Source: Chloroflexota bacterium (GTDB taxonomy: Bacteria; Chloroflexota; Anaerolineae; Aggregatilineales; Ch27). From it: 32,400 nucleotides of DNA. The DNA lies in NCBI GenBank assembly GCA_019873685.1, contig JAIOAT010000044.1, forward strand, positions 1-32,400, written 5' to 3'. This document shows, one piece after another, positions 1-8,100 of this stretch. The notes beneath the pieces are model-generated. The model was not told the origin of the DNA. It saw only the letters and a list, made by a program, of their open reading frames with translations, and made no database searches. A program made the position numbers and the translations under genes. Position 1 is the first letter of the stretch. Every line of letters starts with the position of its first letter.

Positions 1-27
1 TTCTAGGGATTCTTGGGTACAGTTCAT
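1..27 (-). CDS. Transposase, first nine codons only (partial)
   Basis: The minus strand reads ATG at 27-25 and then encodes MNCTQESLE before leaving the window. A Shine-Dalgarno-like AGGAAAG lies at 41-35, about ten bases upstream of the ATG. Its position just inside an IS terminus is what suggests a transposase. Nine residues are too few for a family assignment, so the product is inferred from context only. Confidence 0.5.
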
Positions 28-30
28 GTC

Positions 31-86
31 AGGTCTTTCCTGGGGGTTGTCGAGTTGGCGCTTAACAACTTACCCTAGAAAGACCT
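31..86 (-). promoter_or_regulatory. Inverted repeat that buries the transposase ribosome-binding site
   Basis: AGGTCTTTC at 31-39 is the exact reverse complement of GAAAGACCT at 78-86. The pairing can extend through a G-U pair and one mismatch to three more G-C pairs (42-44 with 73-75). On a minus-strand transcript entering from outside the element, the Shine-Dalgarno-like AGGAAAG (41-35) would lie in the stem. Such hairpins are known in several IS elements to block translation of read-through transcripts. The function here is inferred. Confidence 0.5.
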
Positions 87-109
87 TTTTCACGACTTTG
101 CAACAGCCC

Positions 110-329
110 TGATGTGCCAGTGAGGGGCTTTGTCCGGGCGCAGATGGCGGCTCACCCGCGCCCGCAGCCCGCCGGGGCCGTGGGCGCTGCCGGTATAGAC
201 GTACCAGCCCCGCTCCAGCGCCACTGTTCCCAGCCGTCCCGCGTGGATGACCAGCGGCGCATCGACGCGAATCAGCAGGGCATAGGTCCCCGGCGCGGAA
301 GGCAGGGCGGCGACTGGCGAAACGATCAT
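110..329 (-). pseudogene. GIY-YIG nuclease-like (DUF123/COG1833 type) gene, 3' part removed by IS
   Basis: The first 73 residues have the hallmarks of the DUF123 group of GIY-YIG-like proteins: PGTYALLIR near residue 13, GRLGTVAL near 31, GWYVYTGSAHGPGGLRAR at 41-58, and RHL...HWHI at 61-73. Family members are normally about 130-150 residues, so roughly the C-terminal half is missing. The frame continues into IS sequence to a stop at 90-92. The start at 329 is preceded by a good ribosome-binding site (GGAGG complement around 336-340). The upstream region is intact, so a truncated peptide might still be made, but a working protein is unlikely. The family call is firm from motif pattern; the biological role of this group is poorly known. 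Confidence 0.75.
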
Positions 330-395
330 GGCGCATCCTCCACAGGGTAAGTGTGCGCCCTGCCGCCGGGCGGGTCAAGCGCCCCCTGGCTGAGA

Positions 396-492
396 GGCCG
401 GGAGGCCAGGAAACTAAAAGCCCGTGGTGGCGAGCGGGGATAGGGGCCAAAATGACCGGGCTACGGCCTCCTGACCACCTGGCCTCCCGGCC
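396..492. repeat. 15-bp perfect inverted repeat in intergenic region, related to repeats near 15.1 kb
   Basis: GGCCGGGAGGCCAGG at 396-410 is the exact reverse complement of 478-492. A smaller inner pair is AGCCCG (419-424) with CGGGCT (457-462). The left arm and its upstream bases (GGCTGAGAGGCCGGGA, 388-403) closely resemble sequence at about 15079-15094 and the GAGGCCGGGAGGCC cores at 15043 and 15119, so this looks like a dispersed intergenic repeat. It fills most of the gap between the truncated GIY-YIG gene and the first secreted-protein gene. No T-run follows, so it is not a standard terminator. Confidence 0.6.
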
Positions 493-526
493 CCTCCTCT
501 GCACCGCCTGCTGTGGAAAGTGGGCC

Positions 527-532
527 TATAAT
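527..532 (+). promoter_or_regulatory. Probable -10 box of the secreted-protein gene cluster
   Basis: A perfect TATAAT sits about 38 bases before the start codon at 570, in an otherwise GC-rich stretch. No convincing -35 hexamer is seen at 16-18 bases upstream, so the promoter would be weak or activator dependent. A ribosome-binding site GAGGGGGA follows at 553-560. Confidence 0.5.
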
Positions 533-569
533 AGAACTGTCAAGACCGTTCAGAGGGGGAAAAACCGCT

Positions 570-1799
570 ATGCGTCGCTGCCTGGTATTTGGCGTGTTGT
601 CCGCCTTGCTGCTGACCGCCGCCCGGCCCATCCTGGCCCAGGGCGGCGTGGACGCCTGTCCGGCGCTGGTTGACGCCGCGCTGGACGCCCTGGATCAGGT
701 ATGCAGCCACCTGGGACGGGATACCGCCTGTTACGGCCACCGCCAGGTGGAAGCCACGTTCCGGGAGCCGGGCCAGCTCCCGGCGTTCGCCAGTCCGGCG
801 GACACCGTCCCCCTGGGGGTGCTGCGAACCATCGCCACCTCCCCGCTGGATAGCGCCCGCGAGCAATGGGGCCTGGCCGTATTGCACGCCCAGGCTAACG
901 TACCGGAGAGCCTGCCCGGCCAGGCGATCACCTTTCTGCTGATGGGCGAGGCCGCGCTGGAAGATGAAACGCCAGCGGAGGCTGGCCCGCCCCCGATGCA
1001 GGCCTTCTACTTCAGCGCCAGTCTGGGCGAACCGACCTGCCGTCAGGCCCCTAACGCCCTGATCATCCACAATCCCACCGGCATCGAAGCCACCCTGACG
1101 ATCAACGGCCTGGAGTTCTCGCTGGCTTCGACCGTCGTTTTCACCCTCAGCGCCGTGCCCGATCAGCCGGGCGCGACCGCCCTGGTGGTGATGCTGGTCG
1201 AAGGGACGTTCACCGCCCGCCATCCGGCCTTCACCATCCCGCTGACCCGGCCCGGCGACGCCCTGGCGCTCGCCCTGAACGCGCAGGGACGGGTGGACGC
1301 CGATTCGCAGCCAGTCGACCCCGGCCCTAACCCGGCGCTGGAGGGCATCTTCGGCGGCGCATGCGAAGACTGGGTTGCCGCTCACCTGTGGACGGCTGCG
1401 CCGCGCCGCGATGCCTGCACCCACCCGCCGGTCTTCCACCTGCCGCCCGACTTCGCCAGCGCGACCGCCTATGAGATCGGTGGATTCGGCTCTCGTTGCC
1501 GGGAGATGAATCGCATCCGGCCCGGCGACTCGGTCGTCTTCCAGAAGGGCGTGGGGCGCTGGGCATCGCCGCAGGCCGCGCTGGCGGCGCTGGCCGGGCA
1601 CTACGCCACGATCACCCTCGATGGCCAGCCGCTGCCGGTGTACTACGAAGGCCCGACCTGGCATGTCGGCGGCCAACCGCCCGGCTATGGCGACCGCGCT
1701 CGCGCTAACTGGATCGCCACGGCAGGCCAGCACACCGTCACCTCCACCTGGACAATCACCGGCGAGACCGATACCTGCACCTTCACCGTCTCGCCCTGA
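570..1799 (+). CDS. Secreted protein, tandem paralogue 1 (three-Cys module, FecR-like module)
   Basis: The 409-residue product opens with a signal peptide (MRR, hydrophobic core to about residue 18, likely cleavage after ILAQ at 24). Residues 26-130 form a module shared with the next two genes: CPAL at 30, then cysteines at 45 and 54 in the pattern CPALx3ALx6CxxLxRDxACYG, and a SLPGQAITFLLMG segment near 114-126. Residues about 143-245 (MQAFYF...NALII...LNAQGRVD) resemble a FecR-like beta domain, with a TINGLEFSLASTVVF strand pair and an EGTF turn. The C-terminal domain (about 300-409) contains ITLDGQPLPV and ends CTFTVSP; it is shared only with paralogue 2. A TATAAT precedes the gene. Function is not known; the protein is probably cell-surface or periplasmic-side. 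The start is set by the ribosome-binding site and signal peptide. Confidence 0.85.
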   Translation: MRRCLVFGVLSALLLTAARPILAQGGVDACPALVDAALDALDQVCSHLGRDTACYGHRQVEATFREPGQLPAFASPADTVPLGVLRTIATSPLDSAREQWGLAVLHAQANVPESLPGQAITFLLMGEAALEDETPAEAGPPPMQAFYFSASLGEPTCRQAPNALIIHNPTGIEATLTINGLEFSLASTVVFTLSAVPDQPGATALVVMLVEGTFTARHPAFTIPLTRPGDALALALNAQGRVDADSQPVDPGPNPALEGIFGGACEDWVAAHLWTAAPRRDACTHPPVFHLPPDFASATAYEIGGFGSRCREMNRIRPGDSVVFQKGVGRWASPQAALAALAGHYATITLDGQPLPVYYEGPTWHVGGQPPGYGDRARANWIATAGQHTVTSTWTITGETDTCTFTVSP

Positions 1800-1875
1800 G
1801 GGGCAGCCGCCAGTCCGGCCTGCGCCCGCGGGGAATGCTGTAAGACCATAGCATTTATCAGGAGGTTGAAGAGAG

Positions 1876-3186
1876 ATGAGTCGTCGAATCGCGCTCTGTG
1901 CCGCGCTGGCGCTGGCTTTCCTCGCGGCTGGCGTGGTCGTCACGGCCCAGGGCGCCGATCCTGTGGCCTGCCCGGCGCTGGCAGAACAGGCGCTGCAACT
2001 GGCCAGCGATTCCTGCGCCGGGCTGGGGCGGGACACCGCCTGCTACGGCCACTCGCTGGTGAACGCCACCTTCCGCGAGGGGCGGACGGGCCTGGTCTTT
2101 GCCGCCCCGGCGGACCGGGTGGCCCTGACCGACCTGCATACCCTGACTACCGCTCCGCTTGATCGCCAGGCCCGCACCTGGGGCGTGGCCCTGCTGCATG
2201 TCCGGGCTGACCTGCCAGAAACCCTGCCCGGCCAGGCAGTGATGCTCCTGCTGATGGGCGACGCGACGCTGGAAGACGCCGCAGCGCCGGGCGCCGCCCC
2301 GCTGCAGGCCCTTTACCTCAGAACCGGCCTGGGCGCGCCGGAGTGCGCCGAGACCCCCAACGCGCTGGTGATCCAGAGTCCGGCGGGTGCGCCGGTGACC
2401 ATGACCATCAACGACCTGGCGGTGCAACTCAGTTCAACGGCGGTCTTCACCCTGGCTGAAGTGCCGACGGAGGACGGCGCGGCGGCAGCGATGGTGATCA
2501 CCCTGCTGGAAGGCCACCTGAATACCGCCATCGCCGCCGGTTCCATCTCCCTGGAACAGCCGGATGCCGCCGGGCCGGTCGCCCTGCCGGCCATCGCTGT
2601 CACGCTCAACGACCGGGGACGGGTGGACGAGACCTCAACGCTGGTCGCGCCGCCGGTGGAGGCGGTGGCGTCGACAGTGGCCAATGCCTGCCTGGATGCG
2701 CGCCTGGCCGGGATGGCGGCTCTGAGCGCCGTCGGTTGCGCCGCCCCGCTGGTGCCCTACACCCCGCTGCTGACGGGGACCGCCGCCGGTCAGGTGGTCA
2801 TCACCGCCGAAGCCCCCGCTGAAGACTCCGCCCCCACCGAGCGCCTCTTTGACGTGGGCACCTGTGAAGCCGGGCGCGACCGGGTTGAAGGCATCCGCCC
2901 CGGCGACAGGGTCACCATCATGCAGGCTTGCCGCTGGCCGACCGAGGCTGAAGCGCAGGCCTCAGCCGCCGCCGCCAACGGCTACATCATCGTCGATGGC
3001 GTCTTGCTGCCCGTTCAGCACGGGTGGATACGCTGGCTGGAAGCTGAACCGGAATATGACATCCCGGCTGGCTGGGAAGTCTCCGTGCGGACAGTGTGGA
3101 CGGCCACCGCTGGCGGCCATACCGCCATGGGCATTATGCCGCCCTGCAGCCTGCATACCTGTATCTTCACAGTGTCGGATGAATAG
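1876..3186 (+). CDS. Secreted protein, tandem paralogue 2 (three-Cys module, FecR-like module)
   Basis: The 436-residue product has a signal peptide (MSRR, hydrophobic stretch to about 22, TAQG at the cleavage region). It then has the same cysteine module as its neighbours (ACPAL at 31, cysteines near 47 and 56, RDTACYGH), followed by TLPGQAVMLLLMGDATL. A FecR-like central part runs from about 143 to 260 (LQALYL...NALVIQSP...MTINDLAVQLSSTAVF...LLEGHL). The C-terminal domain carries IRPGD, a YIIVDGVLLPV strand and WTATAGGHTA, and ends CIFTVSDE, matching paralogue 1. An AGGAGG ribosome-binding site lies about 11 bases before the ATG. The 76-base gap to paralogue 1 has no clear terminator, so the genes are probably co-transcribed. 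Function is unknown. Confidence 0.85.
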   Translation: MSRRIALCAALALAFLAAGVVVTAQGADPVACPALAEQALQLASDSCAGLGRDTACYGHSLVNATFREGRTGLVFAAPADRVALTDLHTLTTAPLDRQARTWGVALLHVRADLPETLPGQAVMLLLMGDATLEDAAAPGAAPLQALYLRTGLGAPECAETPNALVIQSPAGAPVTMTINDLAVQLSSTAVFTLAEVPTEDGAAAAMVITLLEGHLNTAIAAGSISLEQPDAAGPVALPAIAVTLNDRGRVDETSTLVAPPVEAVASTVANACLDARLAGMAALSAVGCAAPLVPYTPLLTGTAAGQVVITAEAPAEDSAPTERLFDVGTCEAGRDRVEGIRPGDRVTIMQACRWPTEAEAQASAAAANGYIIVDGVLLPVQHGWIRWLEAEPEYDIPAGWEVSVRTVWTATAGGHTAMGIMPPCSLHTCIFTVSDE

Positions 3187-3234
3187 CCCCGGCGGCCAGG
3201 CGCACGCATGACAGCGCCGGGGAGGAGCAAGCCA

Positions 3235-4863
3235 ATGAAAAAGATTCTTGTGATCGCGCTTCTAATCCTGGCTCTGGCGGCCCTGACCGGCCCGGCCAGC
3301 GGCCAGGGTACAGACGTCTGCCCGGCGCTGGTAACCGACGCGCTGCAATCGCTGGACTCCGTCTGCGCCGGGCTGGAACGGGACGCCGCCTGTTACGGCT
3401 ACAACCGTGTAGACGCCATCTTCTGGCGGCCACAGGTCGAAGCGCGCTTCAGCCGGCCCTCCGACCGCACCGCCCTGCTTGACCTGCAGACGATCGCCAC
3501 TGCGCCGCTGGACCTGGCCAGCAATCAGTGGGGGCTGGTCCTGCTCAACCTGCAGGCCGATGTGCCGGAGACCCTGCCCGGCCAGGCCGTGACCTTCCTG
3601 CTGATGGGCGACGTCACGCTGCAAAACGCCGTCCCCCCGGAGCAGGCCGCCGGGGCCGTAGCGCCGGTCAGCGGTGTGACGATCACCGCGTCCAACATCC
3701 GCAGCCGTCCAACCACCGCCGCCAATATCCTGACCAGCGTCCCCGCCGGGACGCCGCTCACCATCACCGGAGTCAGCGAGTGGCGCGACTGGTACGAGTT
3801 GCTGCTGGCGGATGGCGGGCGCGGCTGGATCTTCGGGCAGCTGGTGCGCGTCAGTGATGCCGCCGCCCTCAGCCGCCTGCCGGTGGGCAGCGGCCCACGC
3901 TACGGCCCGATGCAGGCCTTCTACTTCACCACCGGCTTTGGCGGCCCGGTCTGCGCCGAAGCCCCCAACGCCCTGATCATCCAGAGCACGGAACTGGCCG
4001 AAGTGCGCCTGAACGTCAACGCCCTGGAAATCCGGCTCGGCTCGACGATCGCCCTGATGACGGCTCCGACCGGCGACGGCGCGGGTCAGGCGCTGGTGAT
4101 CGCCCTGCTGGATGGCCGCCTGCAGACGCGGGTCGGCGGCTACCCGGTAACCCTGACCCGCCCCGGCCAGGCGATCGCTGTCTCGCTCAACGCGGCAGGA
4201 CTGGTTGACACCGGCTCGCGGCTGCTCCGCCTGCGCGATCCGGCGGTGGGGGAGCAGATCGCGGCGGCGGCCCGCTTTGCCGCCCGATCGTCGCTGTTCG
4301 GCAGACCGATCGCGCCGCCCGCCAGCCTGCCAGCGCTGGCGTACTACATCCCGCCGCCCCCGCCGACACCGGTTCCGGCCACGGCAACACCGATCGGGCC
4401 AACCATTAACTTCGTCGCCGACCGGACGACGATCAACCTGCGCGAATGCGTCACCCTGAGCTGGGCGGTGGAGAACGTTCGGGAGGTCTACTTCCAGGGT
4501 CAGGGCGTGACCGGGCAGGGTTCCCGCCAGGAATGCCCGCCCTACAACATGACCTACACCCTGACCGTCGTCCTGCAGAATGGCGAGCGGGTCAGCCGTT
4601 CGATCCCGATCACCGTGCTGGGCGGTTACTACATCTCCTTCACGGCGGACCGCACCAACATCAAGCTGGGCGAGTGTGTGACGCTGACCTGGGCGACCGA
4701 GGGCGTGCGCGAAGTCTACTACCAGAACCGCGGCGTGGTCGGCAATGGCTCACAGCAGGAATGCCCGTCCGTCTACCCGCCGGCGGATGTGACGTATACG
4801 CTGAATGTCGTCCTGCAGAACGGGGAAAGCACCACGCGGACGGTGACCGTCCGGGTGAACTGA
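3235..4863 (+). CDS. Secreted protein, tandem paralogue 3 with SH3 and two Ig-like repeats
   Basis: The 542-residue product starts with a clear signal peptide (MKKILVIALLILALAALTG, cleavage near GQG). The shared cysteine module follows (CPAL at 29, cysteines near 44 and 53). A bacterial SH3 domain (about 145-207: ITASNIRSRPTTAANIL...WYELLLADGGRGWIFGQLV) sits in the linker that joins the first two modules in paralogues 1 and 2. The FecR-like part spans about 226-325. A proline-rich linker (PPPPPTPVPATATP, 373-386) leads to two Ig-like repeats of about 75 residues (389-462 and 466-541), each beginning xFxADRTxIxLxECVTLxWA. The C-terminal domain of paralogues 1 and 2 is absent. The start at 3235 has GGAGGAG eight bases upstream; an in-frame ATG at 3208 lacks this and would spoil the signal peptide. 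A wall- or surface-binding role is inferred from SH3 and Ig-like modules. Confidence 0.87.
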   Translation: MKKILVIALLILALAALTGPASGQGTDVCPALVTDALQSLDSVCAGLERDAACYGYNRVDAIFWRPQVEARFSRPSDRTALLDLQTIATAPLDLASNQWGLVLLNLQADVPETLPGQAVTFLLMGDVTLQNAVPPEQAAGAVAPVSGVTITASNIRSRPTTAANILTSVPAGTPLTITGVSEWRDWYELLLADGGRGWIFGQLVRVSDAAALSRLPVGSGPRYGPMQAFYFTTGFGGPVCAEAPNALIIQSTELAEVRLNVNALEIRLGSTIALMTAPTGDGAGQALVIALLDGRLQTRVGGYPVTLTRPGQAIAVSLNAAGLVDTGSRLLRLRDPAVGEQIAAAARFAARSSLFGRPIAPPASLPALAYYIPPPPPTPVPATATPIGPTINFVADRTTINLRECVTLSWAVENVREVYFQGQGVTGQGSRQECPPYNMTYTLTVVLQNGERVSRSIPITVLGGYYISFTADRTNIKLGECVTLTWATEGVREVYYQNRGVVGNGSQQECPSVYPPADVTYTLNVVLQNGESTTRTVTVRVN

Positions 4864-4870
4864 AGCGCTA

Positions 4871-4920
4871 CGGGGCCGCGCCGCCCTCACTTCACCCGCC
4901 GCCAGAGGGCCGCGGCCCCG
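4871..4920. terminator. Inverted repeat between convergent genes, possible bidirectional terminator
   Basis: CGGGGCCGCG (4871-4880) pairs perfectly with CGCGGCCCCG (4911-4920) around a 30-base loop. It begins eight bases after the stop of the secreted-protein cluster and overlaps the 3' end of the converging minus-strand gene. No T-run is present on either side, so a terminator role rests on position and stem strength only. Confidence 0.35.
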
Positions 4921-5186
4921 GTATGGCCGAAGATGTCCACGCTCGGCTCGTCGCCGACATAGCGCACCAGATCGGGGAAGCGGGCCAGCGCCCGCGCCAG
5001 GCGAGCATGGGCGATCATGAAGGGATGATCGCTATCGGCGTACTGGGCCAGCGCCCGGATGTACAACCCCTGATGCTCGTAGGCCAGGCGCAGGATGAAT
5101 TCGTGGGAGTTAAAGCGGGGCGGCATCTGGGCGATCAGGGCCGGGTACAGCTGCTCCAGCGCGGCGTAGGGGTCGCTCTCGCTCAT
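4887..5186 (-). CDS. Small protein (99 aa) coupled to the restriction-modification gene
   Basis: The start codon overlaps the stop of the upstream restriction-modification gene in an ATGA (5183-5186), so the two are translationally coupled and form an operon. The product MSESDPYAALEQLYPALIAQ... is rich in aromatic and Arg residues, looks soluble and mostly helical, and has no signal peptide or membrane segment. A recognisable stretch is RFNSHEFILRLAYEHQGLYI (about 24-43). The C-terminus contains VDIFGHTG and WRR. I do not recognise a named domain. Tight coupling suggests an accessory to the enzyme, such as a DNA-binding or control subunit, but nothing in the sequence shows which. Confidence 0.75.
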   Translation of the reverse strand: MSESDPYAALEQLYPALIAQMPPRFNSHEFILRLAYEHQGLYIRALAQYADSDHPFMIAHARLARALARFPDLVRYVGDEPSVDIFGHTGAAALWRRVK

Positions 5187-8100
5187 GGGGGGCCTCCGGC
5201 TTGCGTACGCGGCCAGTCACGGGTGACCGGCCCAAAGGCGTCGTAGGTCTGCAGCAGGGCCTCCCGCCGGGCGCGGCCTTCCGGCGTATCCGGGAAGACC
5301 AGCGGGAAGGTGCCCAGGATGTGGTCAAAGTCGGCGCGGCTGAGGCCGTAGAGATGGGCGACGAGGGCGTCGATCTCATCGCGGAGGCGCTGGCGCTCCG
5401 CCGGGTCGGTTGCGCCGCAGGATTCGTCCCAGTCACCGCCCATGACCTCCCGCCACAGGTCGGCGAACTCAGGGCGGGTGCAGGTGAGCCGCGCCGCACG
5501 CGGCACGATCGCGTCGAAGTACGGGTTGCCGGGGGTAAGGCGGGGAACGGGTAGTGACTCCATGTAGAAAAAGTTAAGCGTAGTGCTTATCTTCTGCCGG
5601 ATGACGGTATCTAAAGCAAAACTATTCAGCATGGCTTGCAGGTAAAGCAATGTCGGATTCTTGTGTAATCCAAGCAGATTGATCAGGGGAGCTTTATTCC
5701 CACAGAAGGTGAGTTTGGGAATGACTGCACTGATCAATGTACGTTCATCTGTGCCACGGGCAATATCCCGAAATACTAAACGATAGTTCTTATAATCCTG
5801 TCCGGTGCCATTCTTGGCTTCAAGGCGGGCGCTGGCGGCCTTTTCTTCCACCCAGAACCGCGGTTCGCCATAGAAGGCATCGAACTGGTGGATCATCTTG
5901 CCTTCGTAAAGCGGCAGGCCGCGCCCCTGCGTATTGAACAAATCCCGATCATTGGTCATGTCAAATTCGCGCGTGAACTTGACATTCCACGTATCTGGCA
6001 CTTCTTCGCCCAGTAGCGGCCAGCCGTTGTAGATGCGCTCGGCGATGTCATAGTCGCGCTGGCTACGGAATTCCATGAGGCTGAGGCTATCCGGGCTGAA
6101 GCGTGTGATCGCATCAGTGTCCATTTCGAAAATGTAGGCATCATCGGAAAGAATCTGACGCAGGATAACCGACGTATCACGCTCTTCTGTAAGTTCAGGC
6201 CACTCGGCATGGCTGATTAGAAACAAGGCGCGGAAGCGGTGTGTCTTGCCGCCTTTACGCACACCGAGCAGGGTGAACTTGAACCGTGAATCAATATCCG
6301 GAAAGACCGCCCGGACATTGGCAAGGCCATAGAGATAATCGACCGTGCCTTCATAGAAAAGCATCTCGCGCAGCTCCTTTGTGCCCAGATCGGTGTAGAT
6401 TCCCGACGGCACCACGTAGCCGATCCGCCCGCCATCCTGCAACAGGTAGCGGTACATCCGCTCCAGGAACAGCTTGTGGGTGGCCGTATCGCCGCGCCCC
6501 TGGCGGGTGTAGTCGCCGCAGGCGCGCACGTAAGCGGCGGTTTCCTCGATAATGCGCGTCGTGGCCGCCCACAGTTCAGCGCGGCGCGGGTCTTCCGCGT
6601 TCAGTTCGTCAATGCGCCGTTCCACCTGCCGCCGGTTGAGCTTGCTTTCGATGTCCGGGTCAAACTGGGCGTAGAACTCGCGCAGGTCGGGCTTGAGAAT
6701 CTCCCAGGGGGGATTGCCGACGATGATCGTGAAACCGGGCCTTTCCAGCGGTCGCCCGGCTTCGTCAAAGAACACTTCCGGGAACTCAATCCCCCAGTGG
6801 AAGGGGTGCACACGCGCCAGATCGGAGAAGTACGGGGCAAAGTCCACGTTCAGCGCCGCGTTGAGATCGGCGAGGGCTGCCTCCAGGTCGGCCATGATCT
6901 GCTGGTGCGCCGGGCCGTTGGGGGTGCGGATGAGGTCCAGGCGCAGCCGCCGGATGCGGGCGATAGCCTCCGCGTGTGCGGCCAGACGCGGGTCATCCGG
7001 GCGCAACCCGATCAGGCTGTTGCCCACCTTGACGTTCTGGTTGAGGATTTGCGGCAGGCGCTTTTCGTGCTGGCGGCGCTCCATGGCGCGCATAATCAGG
7101 TTGACAACGGCGATCTCCGCCGCCTGCGGGTCCAGGTCCACCCCGTAGAGGTGGGTTTCAAGGATCAGGCGCGGGTAATCGCGGATGCGCTCCAGTTCCA
7201 CGGTGTAATCGGCCAGCGCCATGCGCCGCTCCAGCGGGCTGACTCCCTGGGCGGCCAGTTCGCGGTTGCGGGCTTCCATCTCCGCTTCCAGCCGCCTGAT
7301 CTCACTTTCATAGAAATCGGCCAGCACGCTGTAGGCGTAGATCAGGAAGGAACCGCTGCCACAGGCGCTATCCAGTACACGCAGGTCGCGGATCTCGCGG
7401 CTGGTCTTGCGCGTCTCGCCGGTGACGGGCTGGCCATCCGGCTGGCCGTCCGCCGTACCGTACAGGTAACGGCCCAGGGTGGTATCGACCAGATAGCGCA
7501 CGATCACCTGCGGGGTGTAATAGCTGCCCTGCTTCTTGCGCGTTTCCAGGTTGTCGCGCGTGATCACGCTGCCGTTGGTGAGCGCCAGCGTCTTGCCCAG
7601 GTACTGCTCGTAGGTGTTGCCGATGATATCGGCGGGCATCGAACGGTAGCGCGCCTCGTAGAGCTTGCCGATCAACGGCAGCAGCACCGTATCACTGAAC
7701 GAGGCCCGATCAGCCAGCCCTTCCGCAAACAGCGCCGAGTTGTGATCCTGGTCAAAGCGCCGGAAGAAGCGGTCGAGAAACTCGTCCATGGTGAAGGTGT
7801 AGGGATTGCTCAGGCAGAGATCGTAGTACTGGCGCAGCGTGCCGGGCGTGATGACCAGGTGATCTTCGGCGAAACGGACGACCACCAGACGATCCAGAAA
7901 ACGCTGCACCACTGCCCTCAGCGCGGGCAGGTCAATACTGCCATCGGCGCGAAACGCCCAGGGATTCTCCGCGCGGCGCTGCACGATATCCTGAGCCAGT
8001 TTCTCCCGCCACTCGTTGATGAAGTCCAGGTACTGCGTATCGACGTCGCGCGTGTAACGCTGGTTGCTCAGCCGGTCCAGGCTGCCGGTGAGGATGTTGT

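Larger units (their letters stand above)
1..110 (-). mobile_element. Insertion sequence, one terminal segment (rest lies outside the window)
   Basis: Read on the minus strand, the segment begins at about position 110 with GGGCTGTTGCAAAG, a terminus resembling the ends of several transposase-type IS groups. It ends with a start codon at 27 opening a frame that runs off the window. The GIY-YIG/DUF123 reading frame loses its family similarity exactly at this boundary: its last native residues are HWHI, then RAVAKS and a stop encoded by IS sequence. Only one end is visible, so the IS family, the other inverted repeat and the target duplication cannot be determined. The edge could be off by one or two bases. 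Confidence 0.72.

Noticed and set aside
540-2036. Minus-strand open frame opposite the first two secreted-protein genes
   Set aside because: The plus-strand genes have signal peptides, ribosome-binding sites and mutual homology; the opposite frame has none of these.
4446-5246. Plus-strand frame overlapping the end of the third secreted-protein gene and the 99-aa gene
   Set aside because: It is an alternative frame of the Ig-like repeat region and then antisense to the coupled 99-aa gene; no domain is visible.
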